A stretch of 10,038 nucleotides of DNA from Flavobacteriales bacterium (GCA_015663855.1 DQRJ01000175.1:1-10038); one strand, 5' to 3'. Positions 1-6,528 are shown, counted from the first letter of the stretch. The notes: a model not told the origin generated them from the sequence alone. Translations and numbers: made by a program.

Positions 1-1225
1 GGTGAAAAACTCGTCTGCCGTCAGGAATGTGGCGACGATTCTACGCACGAATTTGTCTGACCCCGCGGTAGTGGTGGTGTCCGCTATGGGCAAGACAACT
101 AACGCTTTAGAGAAGATTTTTAAGATCTTAAATTCGGATGGATTTGATAAAGCCCAAACCGAAATTTCTGAAATCATCTTCTCTCACAACGAAATATCTC
201 GAGAGCTCGAGATAGGTTTGGATTTAAGCTCGGTTTTTTATTCAGCACTCGAAGAAGCGAGTCAACTTGAAAATATCGATGCTCGATATGACGCGCTAGT
301 GGCGTCTGGAGAGGATGCGAGTACGAGGATTCTAGCGGAATTTCTTCGAAAGGAGAGTTTCGATGTTGTTTGGCGCGATGTTCGAGACGTAATTTCTACA
401 GACGAAAGGCATAGAGAAGCTCGAGTCGATGAGAGTGATATTTTCAAGATGGGGTTAGGGCTTAGGACTGAACTTTCTAGCTCGTCTTCGAAATCTCCTC
501 GAATAGTCGTGACTCAGGGATTTATCGGAAGATCTAAAAATGGAAGTACTACTACTTTAGGTCGTGAGGGATCGGACTATTCCGCGGCATTGCTTGCATG
601 TGCAATCGGAAGTAAAGAGGTCGTAATCTGGAAGGACGTTCCTGGAATGCTTAATGCGGACCCGAAGGTTTTTTCGAACACTGTTACTGTGACAGAACTC
701 GATTATGGGGAGGCGTTAGAACTAAGCTACTACGGTGCGAGTGTAATACATCCCAGAACGATTAAACCACTCCAAAACGATGGCATCCCACTTTATTTAC
801 GAAGCTTTATCGATCCCGATGCGCCGCGAACTCGCATAGGTGCCTACCCTGGACAGACGCCTTCCGTTCCGATGTACATTTCTCGCCCTAACGTTGTGCG
901 ACTGTCCCTCGGCCCGTCAGATCGTTCATTCGTAGGAGAGGATCACCTCTCTACTGTGTTCGGCGCCTTAAATAGTTCGGGAATTCATATTAGAATGATG
1001 CAGAACTCAGCTATACAATTCGATTTGGTTTTCGATGAAGATGATGAAAAGTTGAAGAGCTTTATTAAGGGACTTGGCAATGGGTTTTGGACTAAACTCA
1101 CAAGCGAGTTAGACCTACTGACCATAAAACACGGCGAGGAGGAGTTGATAGAAGAATTAACTGCGGGAAGGGAAGTCTTGATGGAGCAGAAATGTCCATC
1201 TACGGTGAGGCGACTGTTGAGTTAA
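1..1225 (+). CDS. lysC: Aspartate kinase, 5'-partial (truncated by window edge)
   Basis: Phosphorylates L-aspartate to aspartyl-4-phosphate, the first step towards lysine, threonine, methionine and diaminopimelate; cytosolic. The reading frame is open to the left edge. The first visible residues, VKNSSAVRNV, match the segment that follows the family's N-terminal K-F-G-G-x-S motif. The GTG at position 2 is therefore an internal valine, and roughly a dozen residues are missing. Counting that GTG as residue 1, the substrate/ATP-site motif GREGSDYSAA lies at 187-196, WKDVPG at 210-215 and SYYGASVIHPRTIKPL at 242-257. A C-terminal ACT-type regulatory region runs from about 295 and includes MQNSA at 333-337, so feedback control by an end product is likely. 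About 407 visible residues plus the missing start fit a monofunctional kinase; no homoserine dehydrogenase domain follows. It converges on the DUF2795 gene with a 16-nt gap. The family call is secure; the true start is outside the window. Confidence 0.95.
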   Translation, partial: VKNSSAVRNVATILRTNLSDPAVVVVSAMGKTTNALEKIFKILNSDGFDKAQTEISEIIFSHNEISRELEIGLDLSSVFYSALEEASQLENIDARYDALVASGEDASTRILAEFLRKESFDVVWRDVRDVISTDERHREARVDESDIFKMGLGLRTELSSSSSKSPRIVVTQGFIGRSKNGSTTTLGREGSDYSAALLACAIGSKEVVIWKDVPGMLNADPKVFSNTVTVTELDYGEALELSYYGASVIHPRTIKPLQNDGIPLYLRSFIDPDAPRTRIGAYPGQTPSVPMYISRPNVVRLSLGPSDRSFVGEDHLSTVFGALNSSGIHIRMMQNSAIQFDLVFDEDDEKLKSFIKGLGNGFWTKLTSELDLLTIKHGEEELIEELTAGREVLMEQKCPSTVRRLLS

Positions 1226-1241
1226 AGCGGACTTGCGCTAG

Positions 1242-1463
1242 CTAGTACTCGTCTTCGTTGAAGAAGAAGTCTTCCTTAGAAGGGTAGTCAGGCCAAATAT
1301 CTTCAATCGTATCGTAGTTTTCTCCATCGTCCTGAAGACCTTGAAGATTTTCTACTACTTCTAGTGGAGCACCTGTACGCATAGCGAAATCGATGAGCTC
1401 GTCTTTAGAAGCGGGCCAAGGTGCGTCCTCTAAGTAAGAGGCTAATTCGAGAGTCCAATACAT
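1242..1463 (-). CDS. DUF2795 family small acidic protein, function unknown
   Basis: 73-residue protein resembling the DUF2795 proteins found widely in Bacteroidota; no biochemical role is known to me. The N-terminal half (MYWTLELASYLEDAPWPASK, then DELIDFAMRTGAPLEVVENL) looks like a small helical domain. The C-terminal half is an acidic tail with aromatic residues (IEDIWPDYPSKEDFFFNEDEY without its last residue reads as alternating acidic and aromatic positions). By my count there are 20 Asp/Glu against 3 Lys/Arg. There is no signal peptide or membrane segment, so it is probably cytosolic. It starts at ATG with no Shine-Dalgarno sequence and has its own strong consensus promoter just upstream (see 1505-1534), so it need not depend on the adenosyltransferase gene 83 nt upstream. 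It converges on lysC. I am sure it is a real gene; I assign no function. Confidence 0.93.
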   Translation of the reverse strand: MYWTLELASYLEDAPWPASKDELIDFAMRTGAPLEVVENLQGLQDDGENYDTIEDIWPDYPSKEDFFFNEDEY

Positions 1464-1478
1464 TGCTATTCTTGCTTT

Positions 1479-1492
1479 CTTACTTATGTAAG
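1479..1492 (-). repeat. Short inverted repeat in the DUF2795 leader
   Basis: CTTAC (1479-1483) and GTAAG (1488-1492) are perfect complements around a 4-nt loop. They lie between the predicted transcription start (about 1498) and the ATG at 1463. A 5-bp stem is weak. It could be a leader hairpin or operator half-sites, or simply chance; no U-tract follows, so it is not a terminator. Confidence 0.3.
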
Positions 1493-1504
1493 GGTTACAG
1501 CGCG

Positions 1505-1534
1505 CAAAAATAACAGAATCTCAATGAATTGCAA
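1505..1534 (-). promoter_or_regulatory. Bacteroidota-type promoter for the DUF2795 gene
   Basis: Read on the minus strand, TTG (1534-1532) is followed after exactly 19 nt by TATTTTTG (1512-1505). This is a perfect match to the primary sigma factor consensus of Bacteroidota, TTG-N17 to 23-TAnnTTTG. The predicted start is near 1498, giving a leader of about 35 nt before the ATG at 1463. The -33 element sits just beyond the end of the adenosyltransferase gene, whose stop is at 1547-1549. Confidence 0.75.
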
Positions 1535-1546
1535 GTTTTCAGACGA

Positions 1547-2092
1547 TTATCTCGTCTTCCAAGCGATTTCTTCAGTGCCAGTAACGTTTGAAAGATGGCG
1601 GGCTGTTGTAAATAGTAGGTCTGAGAGTCGATTCAGGTATATTATTAGCTCGGAATCGATGTCTGCAACTTGTGCTAAAGAGACACATCTGCGTTCGGCT
1701 CTTCGACAAACTGCCCTCGCGACGTGGGCATCAGCAACGGAGGGGTGACCACCTGGTAGCAAGAAGTTCTTTAAAGCGGGTACGTTCTCATCGACTTGGT
1801 CCATCCATTTCTCAAAAGCTGTTACTGCGTTTGAATCGAAGGGTGGAAGTTTGGCTTTCATTTCTGGATCAATAGTGGCCAAATGGCTCCCTAGAGTGAA
1901 AAGTTGCGATTGAATGTCTCGGAAAAAATCTAAATGGGGCGCGAGAGCTTCATGTTCAATAAGTTTACCTAAAAAGGCATTTAACTCATCAACAGTGCCG
2001 TAGGCCTCGATTCTTAGGTCGTCCTTCTTCACTCTTGCACCACCGAAAAGCCCAGTTGTGCCATCATCACCAGTTCTTGTATAGATACGCAT
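1547..2092 (-). CDS. Cob(I)alamin adenosyltransferase, PduO type
   Basis: Transfers the 5'-deoxyadenosyl group of ATP to cob(I)alamin to make adenosylcobalamin, the cofactor of enzymes such as methylmalonyl-CoA mutase; cytosolic, and trimeric in characterised relatives. The 181 residues match the usual length of about 180-190. The N-terminal ATP-binding motif TRTGDDGTTGLFGG is at 5-18, with KKDDLRIEAYGTVDELN at 22-38. LPGGHPSVADAHVARAVCRR begins at 112 and includes the arginine-rich helix CRRAERR at 129-135. YLNRLSDLLF is at 152-161, and the tail WKTR resembles the family's W-K ending. It starts at ATG with no Shine-Dalgarno sequence and is divergent from the dCMP deaminase gene with only 33 nt between the two starts. 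No convincing promoter was found in that gap. No other B12 gene is nearby, so this probably serves salvage or repair of imported cobalamin (inference). Confidence 0.94.
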   Translation of the reverse strand: MRIYTRTGDDGTTGLFGGARVKKDDLRIEAYGTVDELNAFLGKLIEHEALAPHLDFFRDIQSQLFTLGSHLATIDPEMKAKLPPFDSNAVTAFEKWMDQVDENVPALKNFLLPGGHPSVADAHVARAVCRRAERRCVSLAQVADIDSELIIYLNRLSDLLFTTARHLSNVTGTEEIAWKTR

Positions 2093-2125
2093 GAAACGAA
2101 ACTACGTAGATTATCTTGCGCATTA

Positions 2126-2554
2126 ATGAAGGAAGTGAAGAAAAAGCAAAATAGGTACGATAATGCCTATATGAGAATGGCTGAAGAATGGGCGAAACTG
2201 TCCCATTGTACACGGAAAAACGTAGGTGCTCTTATCGTAAAAGATGGGATGATTATCGCCGATGGATATAATGGTTCGCCGAGTGGATTTCCGAACGTGT
2301 GTGAGAATGAGGATGGGGAAACGTTTTGGTATGTTCTGCACGCTGAAGCAAATGCCATTACGAAGCTCGCGAAATCTAACAATAGCGCAGAAGGGGCAAC
2401 TCTTTATATAACGCTTTCTCCATGTAGAGATTGCGCAAAGCTCATTTTACAATCGGGCATCGTGCGTGTCGTTTATAAGGTGGCGTACAAGGATACAGAT
2501 GGAATTGATTTCTTAAAAAAGTCCTCTATTTTGACCGAATTACTTGGTGAATAA
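2126..2554 (+). CDS. dCMP deaminase (zinc-dependent cytidine/deoxycytidylate deaminase family)
   Basis: Deaminates dCMP to dUMP, the substrate of thymidylate synthase; cytosolic. The 142 residues fit the short bacterial ComEB/dCMP-deaminase form. The substrate-binding stretch YNGSPSGFPNVCE lies at 48-60. The zinc and catalytic signature is HAE (His72, Glu74 as proton shuttle) and PCRDC (Cys100, Cys103). The ATG at 2126 gives a normal N-terminus; no Shine-Dalgarno sequence precedes it. It is the first gene of a tight run: its stop codon ends one base before the ATG of the protease gene, an arrangement also familiar in other Bacteroidota. I could not find a convincing promoter in the 33-nt gap to the divergent adenosyltransferase gene. 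A guanine or tRNA deaminase is less likely because of the dCMP-type YNG-PSG segment. Confidence 0.92.
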   Translation: MKEVKKKQNRYDNAYMRMAEEWAKLSHCTRKNVGALIVKDGMIIADGYNGSPSGFPNVCENEDGETFWYVLHAEANAITKLAKSNNSAEGATLYITLSPCRDCAKLILQSGIVRVVYKVAYKDTDGIDFLKKSSILTELLGE

Positions 2555-2555
2555 G

Positions 2556-4256
2556 ATGAGCGAAAACGACAAAAAGTCTATTTTTAAGGGTCCCACGGGC
2601 CCGTTGATTTTCGCGCTGACTTTAGCGGCGGGGTTGATGTTGGGCCGTGGGTGTGACGATGTTTCGCATCGAAAAACGTTTATGGGCTCTCGCATATCTC
2701 ACATTTTAGACCAAATCGAAGTTCTTTACGTCGATTCCGTCGATAGGGAGGCGCTCGTCGATGTTGCTGTCGATGCGATCATTAACGAATTAGACCCTCA
2801 CACTTACTATTTCACTCAGGAAGAGATTGACGCGAATGCGGAATCGATGGAAGGAAATTTCGAGGGTATAGGGGTGGAATTTATTATTAAGGACGATTCG
2901 TTAATGGTGGTGTCGGTAATAGAAGGCGGGCCGTCGGAAAAGGCAGGTGTACTAGACGGAGATAGAATTGTTGAGGTCGGTGAGGTCGAAGTTTCTCAGG
3001 AGAAGCTTGATAATAAGCGAGTGATGAAGTTGTTGAAGGGGGAGCGAGGTACTCGGGTCGAACTTGGCTTAGTGCGAAGTGGTTCTTTCGAGCACGTAAA
3101 TGTTGAGATTGAACGTGATAGAATTCCTATATATAGCGTCGTCGCCTCTTTCGTTTTAGAGAACGAGGTGGGATATATAAAGATTAATCGATTTTCCGCT
3201 ACGACAGCTATTGAGTTCGAAAAAGCGATGAACGAGATAGAGCTTGAAGGTGTTAATTCGTTGATTATAGATTTACGATCTAATGGAGGAGGGTACTTAA
3301 ACCCGGCCGTAGATATGATAGACCTTTTCCTCAATAAAGACGAGGAAATCCTCTACACCGAAGGGAACGCCGTTGCGAGAAAAAATTACCTTTCTAGAGT
3401 CGATGGGGAGTATAAAGATTGGCCTCTCGCGATAATAATCGACGAAAATTCTGCGTCTGCAAGTGAGATTTTCGCTGGCGCCATGCAGGATAACGACCGA
3501 GCTATAATATTAGGCCGAAGATCTTTCGGAAAAGGCCTCGTCCAAGAAGAGTACGACGTACCCGGTGCTGGCGCGCTACGACTTACTATCGCGAGGTTTT
3601 ATACTCCGAGCGGTCGAGCTATTCAAAAACCCTACGGCAAAGACGTTAATTACGAACACGACCAGATAGATCGATTTGACTCGGGCGAACTCTATTTCGA
3701 GGACAGTATTAAAGTCGCCGATACCGTAATTTTCCGAACAAAATTAGGACGTCCCGTCTTCGGAGGAGGAGGAATCACTCCAGATATCTTTATTCCGATA
3801 AATAACCCCGGATCGAACGTAGTTCTTTCAGAACTGGTTTGGACTGGTGCCATCCGAGATGCGGCATTTTCATGGATAGATTTACATCGAAACGAATTAC
3901 CCGATAATTTATCTGAATCGAGCAAGATTTGGATGGATATAAATAAGGGAGGGAAGGCTACTATCAAAAGGGTAGTGGCGGAAATGGAAATGGTTTGGCC
4001 TGAAAGTTCAACAGAGGAAGGGAGAGAGGGAATAGAGAGGATAATGAATCGATTCTACGCTCAAGTCATCCGAATCGTCGAGGACGACAACGGCTTCTAC
4101 AGGGCCTTGTACGAGGGGGACGACGCCATAGAAAGAGCGCTTTATGAATTGTTAGAAGAACGTAGGTTCGGCAGTCGCGATGGAAGACTATATTTGCTCC
4201 CAGAGATTGAGCCGAATCAAAGTGATTCCCTCTCACAAACTTTAAATATTAATTAA
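2556..4256 (+). CDS. S41 family C-terminal processing peptidase with PDZ domain
   Basis: Membrane-anchored periplasmic serine protease of the Prc/CtpA type, which trims or degrades envelope proteins at their C-termini. It has 566 residues from the ATG at 2556. In-frame TTG (2544) and GTG (2547) codons lie within the end of the dCMP deaminase gene, so I prefer the ATG one base after its stop. A hydrophobic anchor spans about 16-30. A PDZ domain runs from about 101 (NFEGIGVEF) to 185 and the S41 core follows, with LRSNGGG at 240-246. The catalytic serine is the middle one of SASASEIF (Ser301), with Lys326 in SFGKG and Gln330. The 25-residue Ser-Lys spacing equals that of E. coli Prc. A C-terminal extension of over 100 residues (about 450-566) is not assigned. 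Cys33 follows the anchor, but LGRGC is not a proper lipobox. Physiological substrates cannot be read from the sequence. Confidence 0.94.
   Translation: MSENDKKSIFKGPTGPLIFALTLAAGLMLGRGCDDVSHRKTFMGSRISHILDQIEVLYVDSVDREALVDVAVDAIINELDPHTYYFTQEEIDANAESMEGNFEGIGVEFIIKDDSLMVVSVIEGGPSEKAGVLDGDRIVEVGEVEVSQEKLDNKRVMKLLKGERGTRVELGLVRSGSFEHVNVEIERDRIPIYSVVASFVLENEVGYIKINRFSATTAIEFEKAMNEIELEGVNSLIIDLRSNGGGYLNPAVDMIDLFLNKDEEILYTEGNAVARKNYLSRVDGEYKDWPLAIIIDENSASASEIFAGAMQDNDRAIILGRRSFGKGLVQEEYDVPGAGALRLTIARFYTPSGRAIQKPYGKDVNYEHDQIDRFDSGELYFEDSIKVADTVIFRTKLGRPVFGGGGITPDIFIPINNPGSNVVLSELVWTGAIRDAAFSWIDLHRNELPDNLSESSKIWMDINKGGKATIKRVVAEMEMVWPESSTEEGREGIERIMNRFYAQVIRIVEDDNGFYRALYEGDDAIERALYELLEERRFGSRDGRLYLLPEIEPNQSDSLSQTLNIN
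4167..4196 (+). promoter_or_regulatory. Candidate internal promoter for the superoxide dismutase gene
   Basis: TATATTTG (4189-4196), inside the 3' end of the protease gene, is a perfect match to TAnnTTTG. The best -33 match at 19-nt spacing is TTC (4167-4169), one base off TTG. The predicted start is near 4203, leaving a leader of about 55 nt before the ATG at 4258. It would let sod be made at higher levels than the protease. Overlap with coding sequence and the imperfect -33 keep confidence moderate. Confidence 0.4.
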
Positions 4257-4257
4257 A

Positions 4258-4866
4258 ATGGCATTCGAATTACCAAAGCTACCCTATGCATACGATGCTC
4301 TTGAGCCGCATATCGATGCTCGCACAATGGAAATCCATCACGGTAAGCACCACGCAGGATACACAAGCAAGCTTAACGCTGCTATCGCTGGAACAGACCT
4401 AGAGGGTTCTTGCATTGAGGATCTAATGGCGAATAATACAGATAACGTTGCTGTTCGAAATAACGGAGGTGGATTTTATAACCACACAATGTTCTGGAAC
4501 TCTATGTCTCCTAATGGAGGTGGTCTTCCTTCTGGAGATCTAGCCACTGCTATCGACGCTTCTTTCGGATCGTTCGACGCTTTCAAAGATGAGTTTTCGA
4601 AAGCTGCGGCTACTCGTTTCGGGTCTGGTTGGGCTTGGCTTTGTTCTGAAGGAAATGACAAGTTGAAGATTTGTTCTTCTGCGAACCAGGATAACCCACT
4701 TATGACTGGTATTGGATGCGGTTGCACTCCTATTATGGGCCTCGATGTTTGGGAGCATGCATACTACTTGAATTACCAAAACCGTCGCCCAGACTACATC
4801 TCAGCGTTCTTCAATGTTGTAGACTGGAACGCAATTGCTGGACGTTTCGCTGAAGCGAACAAGTAA
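4258..4866 (+). CDS. sodA: Superoxide dismutase, Fe/Mn family (Mn-like active site)
   Basis: Converts superoxide to oxygen and hydrogen peroxide; no signal peptide, so cytosolic. The 202 residues are the usual length and the N-terminus (LPYAYDALEPHIDARTMEIH) is typical. The four metal ligands are His27, His76 (FYNHTMFW), Asp163 and His167 (GLDVWEHAYYL). The second-sphere residues look like the manganese type: GGG precedes FYNH at 70-72, and Gln144 lies in ANQDNPL. In iron enzymes the glutamine normally comes from the FYNH side. Metal preference is still an inference, since cambialistic enzymes exist. Cys154 and Cys156 form a CGC motif close to the Asp/His ligands. The ATG lies one base after the protease stop, without a Shine-Dalgarno sequence but with A at -3, -6 and -12, a pattern linked to efficient initiation in Bacteroidota. 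An internal promoter is possible at 4167-4196. Confidence 0.96.
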   Translation: MAFELPKLPYAYDALEPHIDARTMEIHHGKHHAGYTSKLNAAIAGTDLEGSCIEDLMANNTDNVAVRNNGGGFYNHTMFWNSMSPNGGGLPSGDLATAIDASFGSFDAFKDEFSKAAATRFGSGWAWLCSEGNDKLKICSSANQDNPLMTGIGCGCTPIMGLDVWEHAYYLNYQNRRPDYISAFFNVVDWNAIAGRFAEANK

Positions 4867-4873
4867 TAAGCCA

Positions 4874-5545
4874 GTGAGCCGCTTCGTTATAATAGTAGCA
4901 GGCGGCACGGGTACGCGTATGCGTACAAAAACTGCGAAACAATTTTTAATGATCGAGGGTCTGCCTATTTTATGGCGGACCCTTCGTCGTTTTCAGCAGG
5001 CCGTTCCCGATGCTCCGATTACTCTCGTCCTTCACGAATCTCTCTTCGATGAATTTCGAAACCTAGAATCTCATCACGGTCCTTCAGGCGCGACCCATCT
5101 AGTCAAAGGCGGCGCCGAGCGATTCCATTCCGTCCTCGCCGGTCTCACCTCGCTCCCCGATGAAGGCCTTGTCGCAATTCACGATGCCGTCCGACCTTTT
5201 CCGTCCATCGAGCTCATCCGCACAGCGTTCGACACAGCTGCCACTCACGGATCCGCTATCCCCTCGATTCCTCTCAAGGATAGCATCCGTAAAATTTCCT
5301 CATCTGGTTCAGATTCTGTTTCTGTAAATCGTTCCGACTTTATTGCAGTCCAAACCCCTCAATGCTTCGATATCTCGCTCCTTAAACCAGCCTTCGCAGC
5401 ACCTTATTCCCCAGCTTTTACCGATGATGCCTCTGTTTTTGAAGCGGCAGGCCATTCAATAACTCTCTGCCCAGGCGATCCCGTAAACATGAAATTAACG
5501 ACCCCCGAAGATCTCATCATCGCTCGGGCTTTGTTAGATCGGTAG
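4874..5545 (+). CDS. ispD: 2-C-methyl-D-erythritol 4-phosphate cytidylyltransferase
   Basis: Joins MEP and CTP to form CDP-methylerythritol in the non-mevalonate isoprenoid pathway; cytosolic. I choose the GTG at 4874, which gives 223 residues beginning MSRFVIIVAGGTGTRM, the usual position relative to the nucleotide-binding loop. A longer frame starts at a TTG inside sodA (4835) and is unlikely. Catalytic Arg15 and Lys22 (KQF) are present, as are HDAVRPF (Asp104), IPLKDSIR at 132-139, NRSDF with Arg153, QTPQCF at 160-165, TDDASVFE at 183-190 and NMKLTTPEDL at 205-214 with Lys207. Unusually, the proline before the catalytic lysine in the family motif P-K-Q is Ala21. The middle of the gene is richer in G+C and in C-ending codons than its operon neighbours. 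It follows sodA by 7 nt, and its end overlaps the CPBP protease gene on the other strand by 12 nt. Confidence 0.94.
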   Translation: MSRFVIIVAGGTGTRMRTKTAKQFLMIEGLPILWRTLRRFQQAVPDAPITLVLHESLFDEFRNLESHHGPSGATHLVKGGAERFHSVLAGLTSLPDEGLVAIHDAVRPFPSIELIRTAFDTAATHGSAIPSIPLKDSIRKISSSGSDSVSVNRSDFIAVQTPQCFDISLLKPAFAAPYSPAFTDDASVFEAAGHSITLCPGDPVNMKLTTPEDLIIARALLDR

Positions 5546-6481
5546 CACCTCTACGTCGTTCGAGCGTTTTAACCATCGAACGCTCAATACTATTGCGATT
5601 GCGCCTACGAGCGTAGAAATAGCTTCGGCTATCCCCCAACTCCCCGAGCTTGGGTCCATCCCTTCCGCAATCCACTGCGGTCCTAGCCACCAAGCGGCAA
5701 ATACAGCAAGACCATTGTTGATGAAGTGTCCAAGTATAGCAGGCCATAAACTACCGCTTGCGTATACTAGATATCCGAATCCGGCACCTAAAAGCATGCG
5801 CGGGATAAACCCGAAAAATTGAAGATGAATCGCGCTAAATATTGCAGCGCTAATCCAAATCCCGATATGTATATTTCCACTCCACTTAGCGAAAATGGGT
5901 TGTATCGTTCCTCGAAATAGCCACTCTTCGCAAATTGCAGGAAGTAATGCTACAGCTACGAGGGTTGCGATAAACTGGTTCGAGGTTTCCATTTGGAGCA
6001 TGGCCTCGGTTATGCGCGCAGCTTCGGCTTCGAGCGCAGCAGCCATAGAATGTATAGTCGATCCCTCGACGAGTAACCATTCATTTAGACGGTAAGAGAG
6101 ATCGAGAAAAGGCGAGAATCCCATAGTAATAATAACTGCTCCGACTAGGAATTTCCATAGATGTTCGGATTTACCTTTTGAAGAAAACCCTACTCCGGAC
6201 GCAGATCCATATAGGAGAGCGTACGCGAGTCCGGCGCTGCCGAAGGCAATGATTTGGTTTAAAGAATTTAGAAGAAGATTAGCGCAAATCCCAGTTTCAG
6301 AATCCAAATTAGACATGGCAGAAAGTAACTCAGGCAAAGTGCCGCCTGTGTCGCAAACTGCCGCAGACACGTAGGTTCCGAGGAAAACAGACAGCCCCAT
6401 TCCGGTCAGCGCTACGCATACAATGAAGATAAATTGCAAGAGCGGGTGAAGATTCCTGAAGGCGGCTTGTATGAACAACAT
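5534..6481 (-). CDS. CPBP family intramembrane glutamic endopeptidase
   Basis: Multi-pass membrane protease of the CPBP (CAAX protease/bacteriocin-processing, Rce1-like) family, 315 residues. The three motifs that line the active site are all present: EEWLFRG with Glu185, Glu186 and Arg190; FSAIH with Phe215 and His219; and GHFINN with His252 and Asn256. It should therefore be catalytically competent. Several hydrophobic segments lie at about 15-40, 72-92, 110-128, 168-182, 205-222, 229-258 and 285-302. A hydrophilic, Ala/Glu-rich helical stretch (about 145-165) sits between membrane segments before the catalytic part. It starts at ATG without a Shine-Dalgarno sequence and is divergent from dusB with 47 nt between starts. 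No peptide substrate or bacteriocin gene is adjacent, so its substrate is unknown. It is convergent with ispD and overlaps it. Confidence 0.9.
   Translation of the reverse strand: MLFIQAAFRNLHPLLQFIFIVCVALTGMGLSVFLGTYVSAAVCDTGGTLPELLSAMSNLDSETGICANLLLNSLNQIIAFGSAGLAYALLYGSASGVGFSSKGKSEHLWKFLVGAVIITMGFSPFLDLSYRLNEWLLVEGSTIHSMAAALEAEAARITEAMLQMETSNQFIATLVAVALLPAICEEWLFRGTIQPIFAKWSGNIHIGIWISAAIFSAIHLQFFGFIPRMLLGAGFGYLVYASGSLWPAILGHFINNGLAVFAAWWLGPQWIAEGMDPSSGSWGIAEAISTLVGAIAIVLSVRWLKRSNDVEVLPI
5562..5585. repeat. Inverted repeat just after ispD
   Basis: GAGCGTT (5562-5568) and AACGCTC (5579-5585) are perfect 7-bp complements around a 10-nt loop, 17 nt after the ispD stop and inside the 3' end of the CPBP gene. 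No run of T follows on the plus strand (AATACTATT), so it is not a standard intrinsic terminator. It might still stabilise the 3' end of the four-gene transcript. Confidence 0.3.
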
Positions 6482-6499
6482 GCGAAGGGCTTAATTTTG
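6467..6499 (+). promoter_or_regulatory. Bacteroidota-type promoter for dusB
   Basis: TAATTTTG (6492-6499) is a perfect TAnnTTTG -7 element. TTG at 6467-6469 lies 22 nt upstream, within the spacing reported for this promoter class; it falls inside the first codons of the divergent CPBP gene. Transcription would start near 6506, giving a leader of roughly 20-25 nt before the TTG start codon at 6529. Confidence 0.65.
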
Positions 6500-6528
6500 C
6501 GGCAAGTTCGTGAAAATTTAAGTAAGGT

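Noticed and set aside
1524..1875. Plus-strand open frames opposite the adenosyltransferase
   Set aside because: They are antisense to conserved motifs of that enzyme and have no identifiable protein features.
2093..2125. Divergent promoters between the adenosyltransferase and dCMP deaminase genes
   Set aside because: The best minus-strand match, TAGTTTCG (2097-2104), is one base off, lacks a spaced TTG and would give an almost leaderless mRNA. The plus-strand candidates have two or more mismatches.
2544..2555. Protease start at TTG 2544 or GTG 2547
   Set aside because: Both lie inside the end of the dCMP deaminase gene, and the ATG at 2556 immediately follows that gene's stop codon.
2640..2660. 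Lipoprotein signal (LGRGC) in the S41 protease
   Set aside because: Arginine at -2 and the overall pattern do not fit a lipobox; the hydrophobic stretch looks like an uncleaved N-terminal anchor.
4835..4873. ispD starting at the TTG at 4835 within sodA
   Set aside because: It would add 13 residues before the normal N-terminus and overlap sodA by 32 nt; the GTG at 4874 gives the expected MSRFVIIVAGG start.
6513..6520. Promoter for the CPBP protease (TAAATTTT on the minus strand)
   Set aside because: One mismatch to TAnnTTTG and no TTG at a suitable distance upstream.
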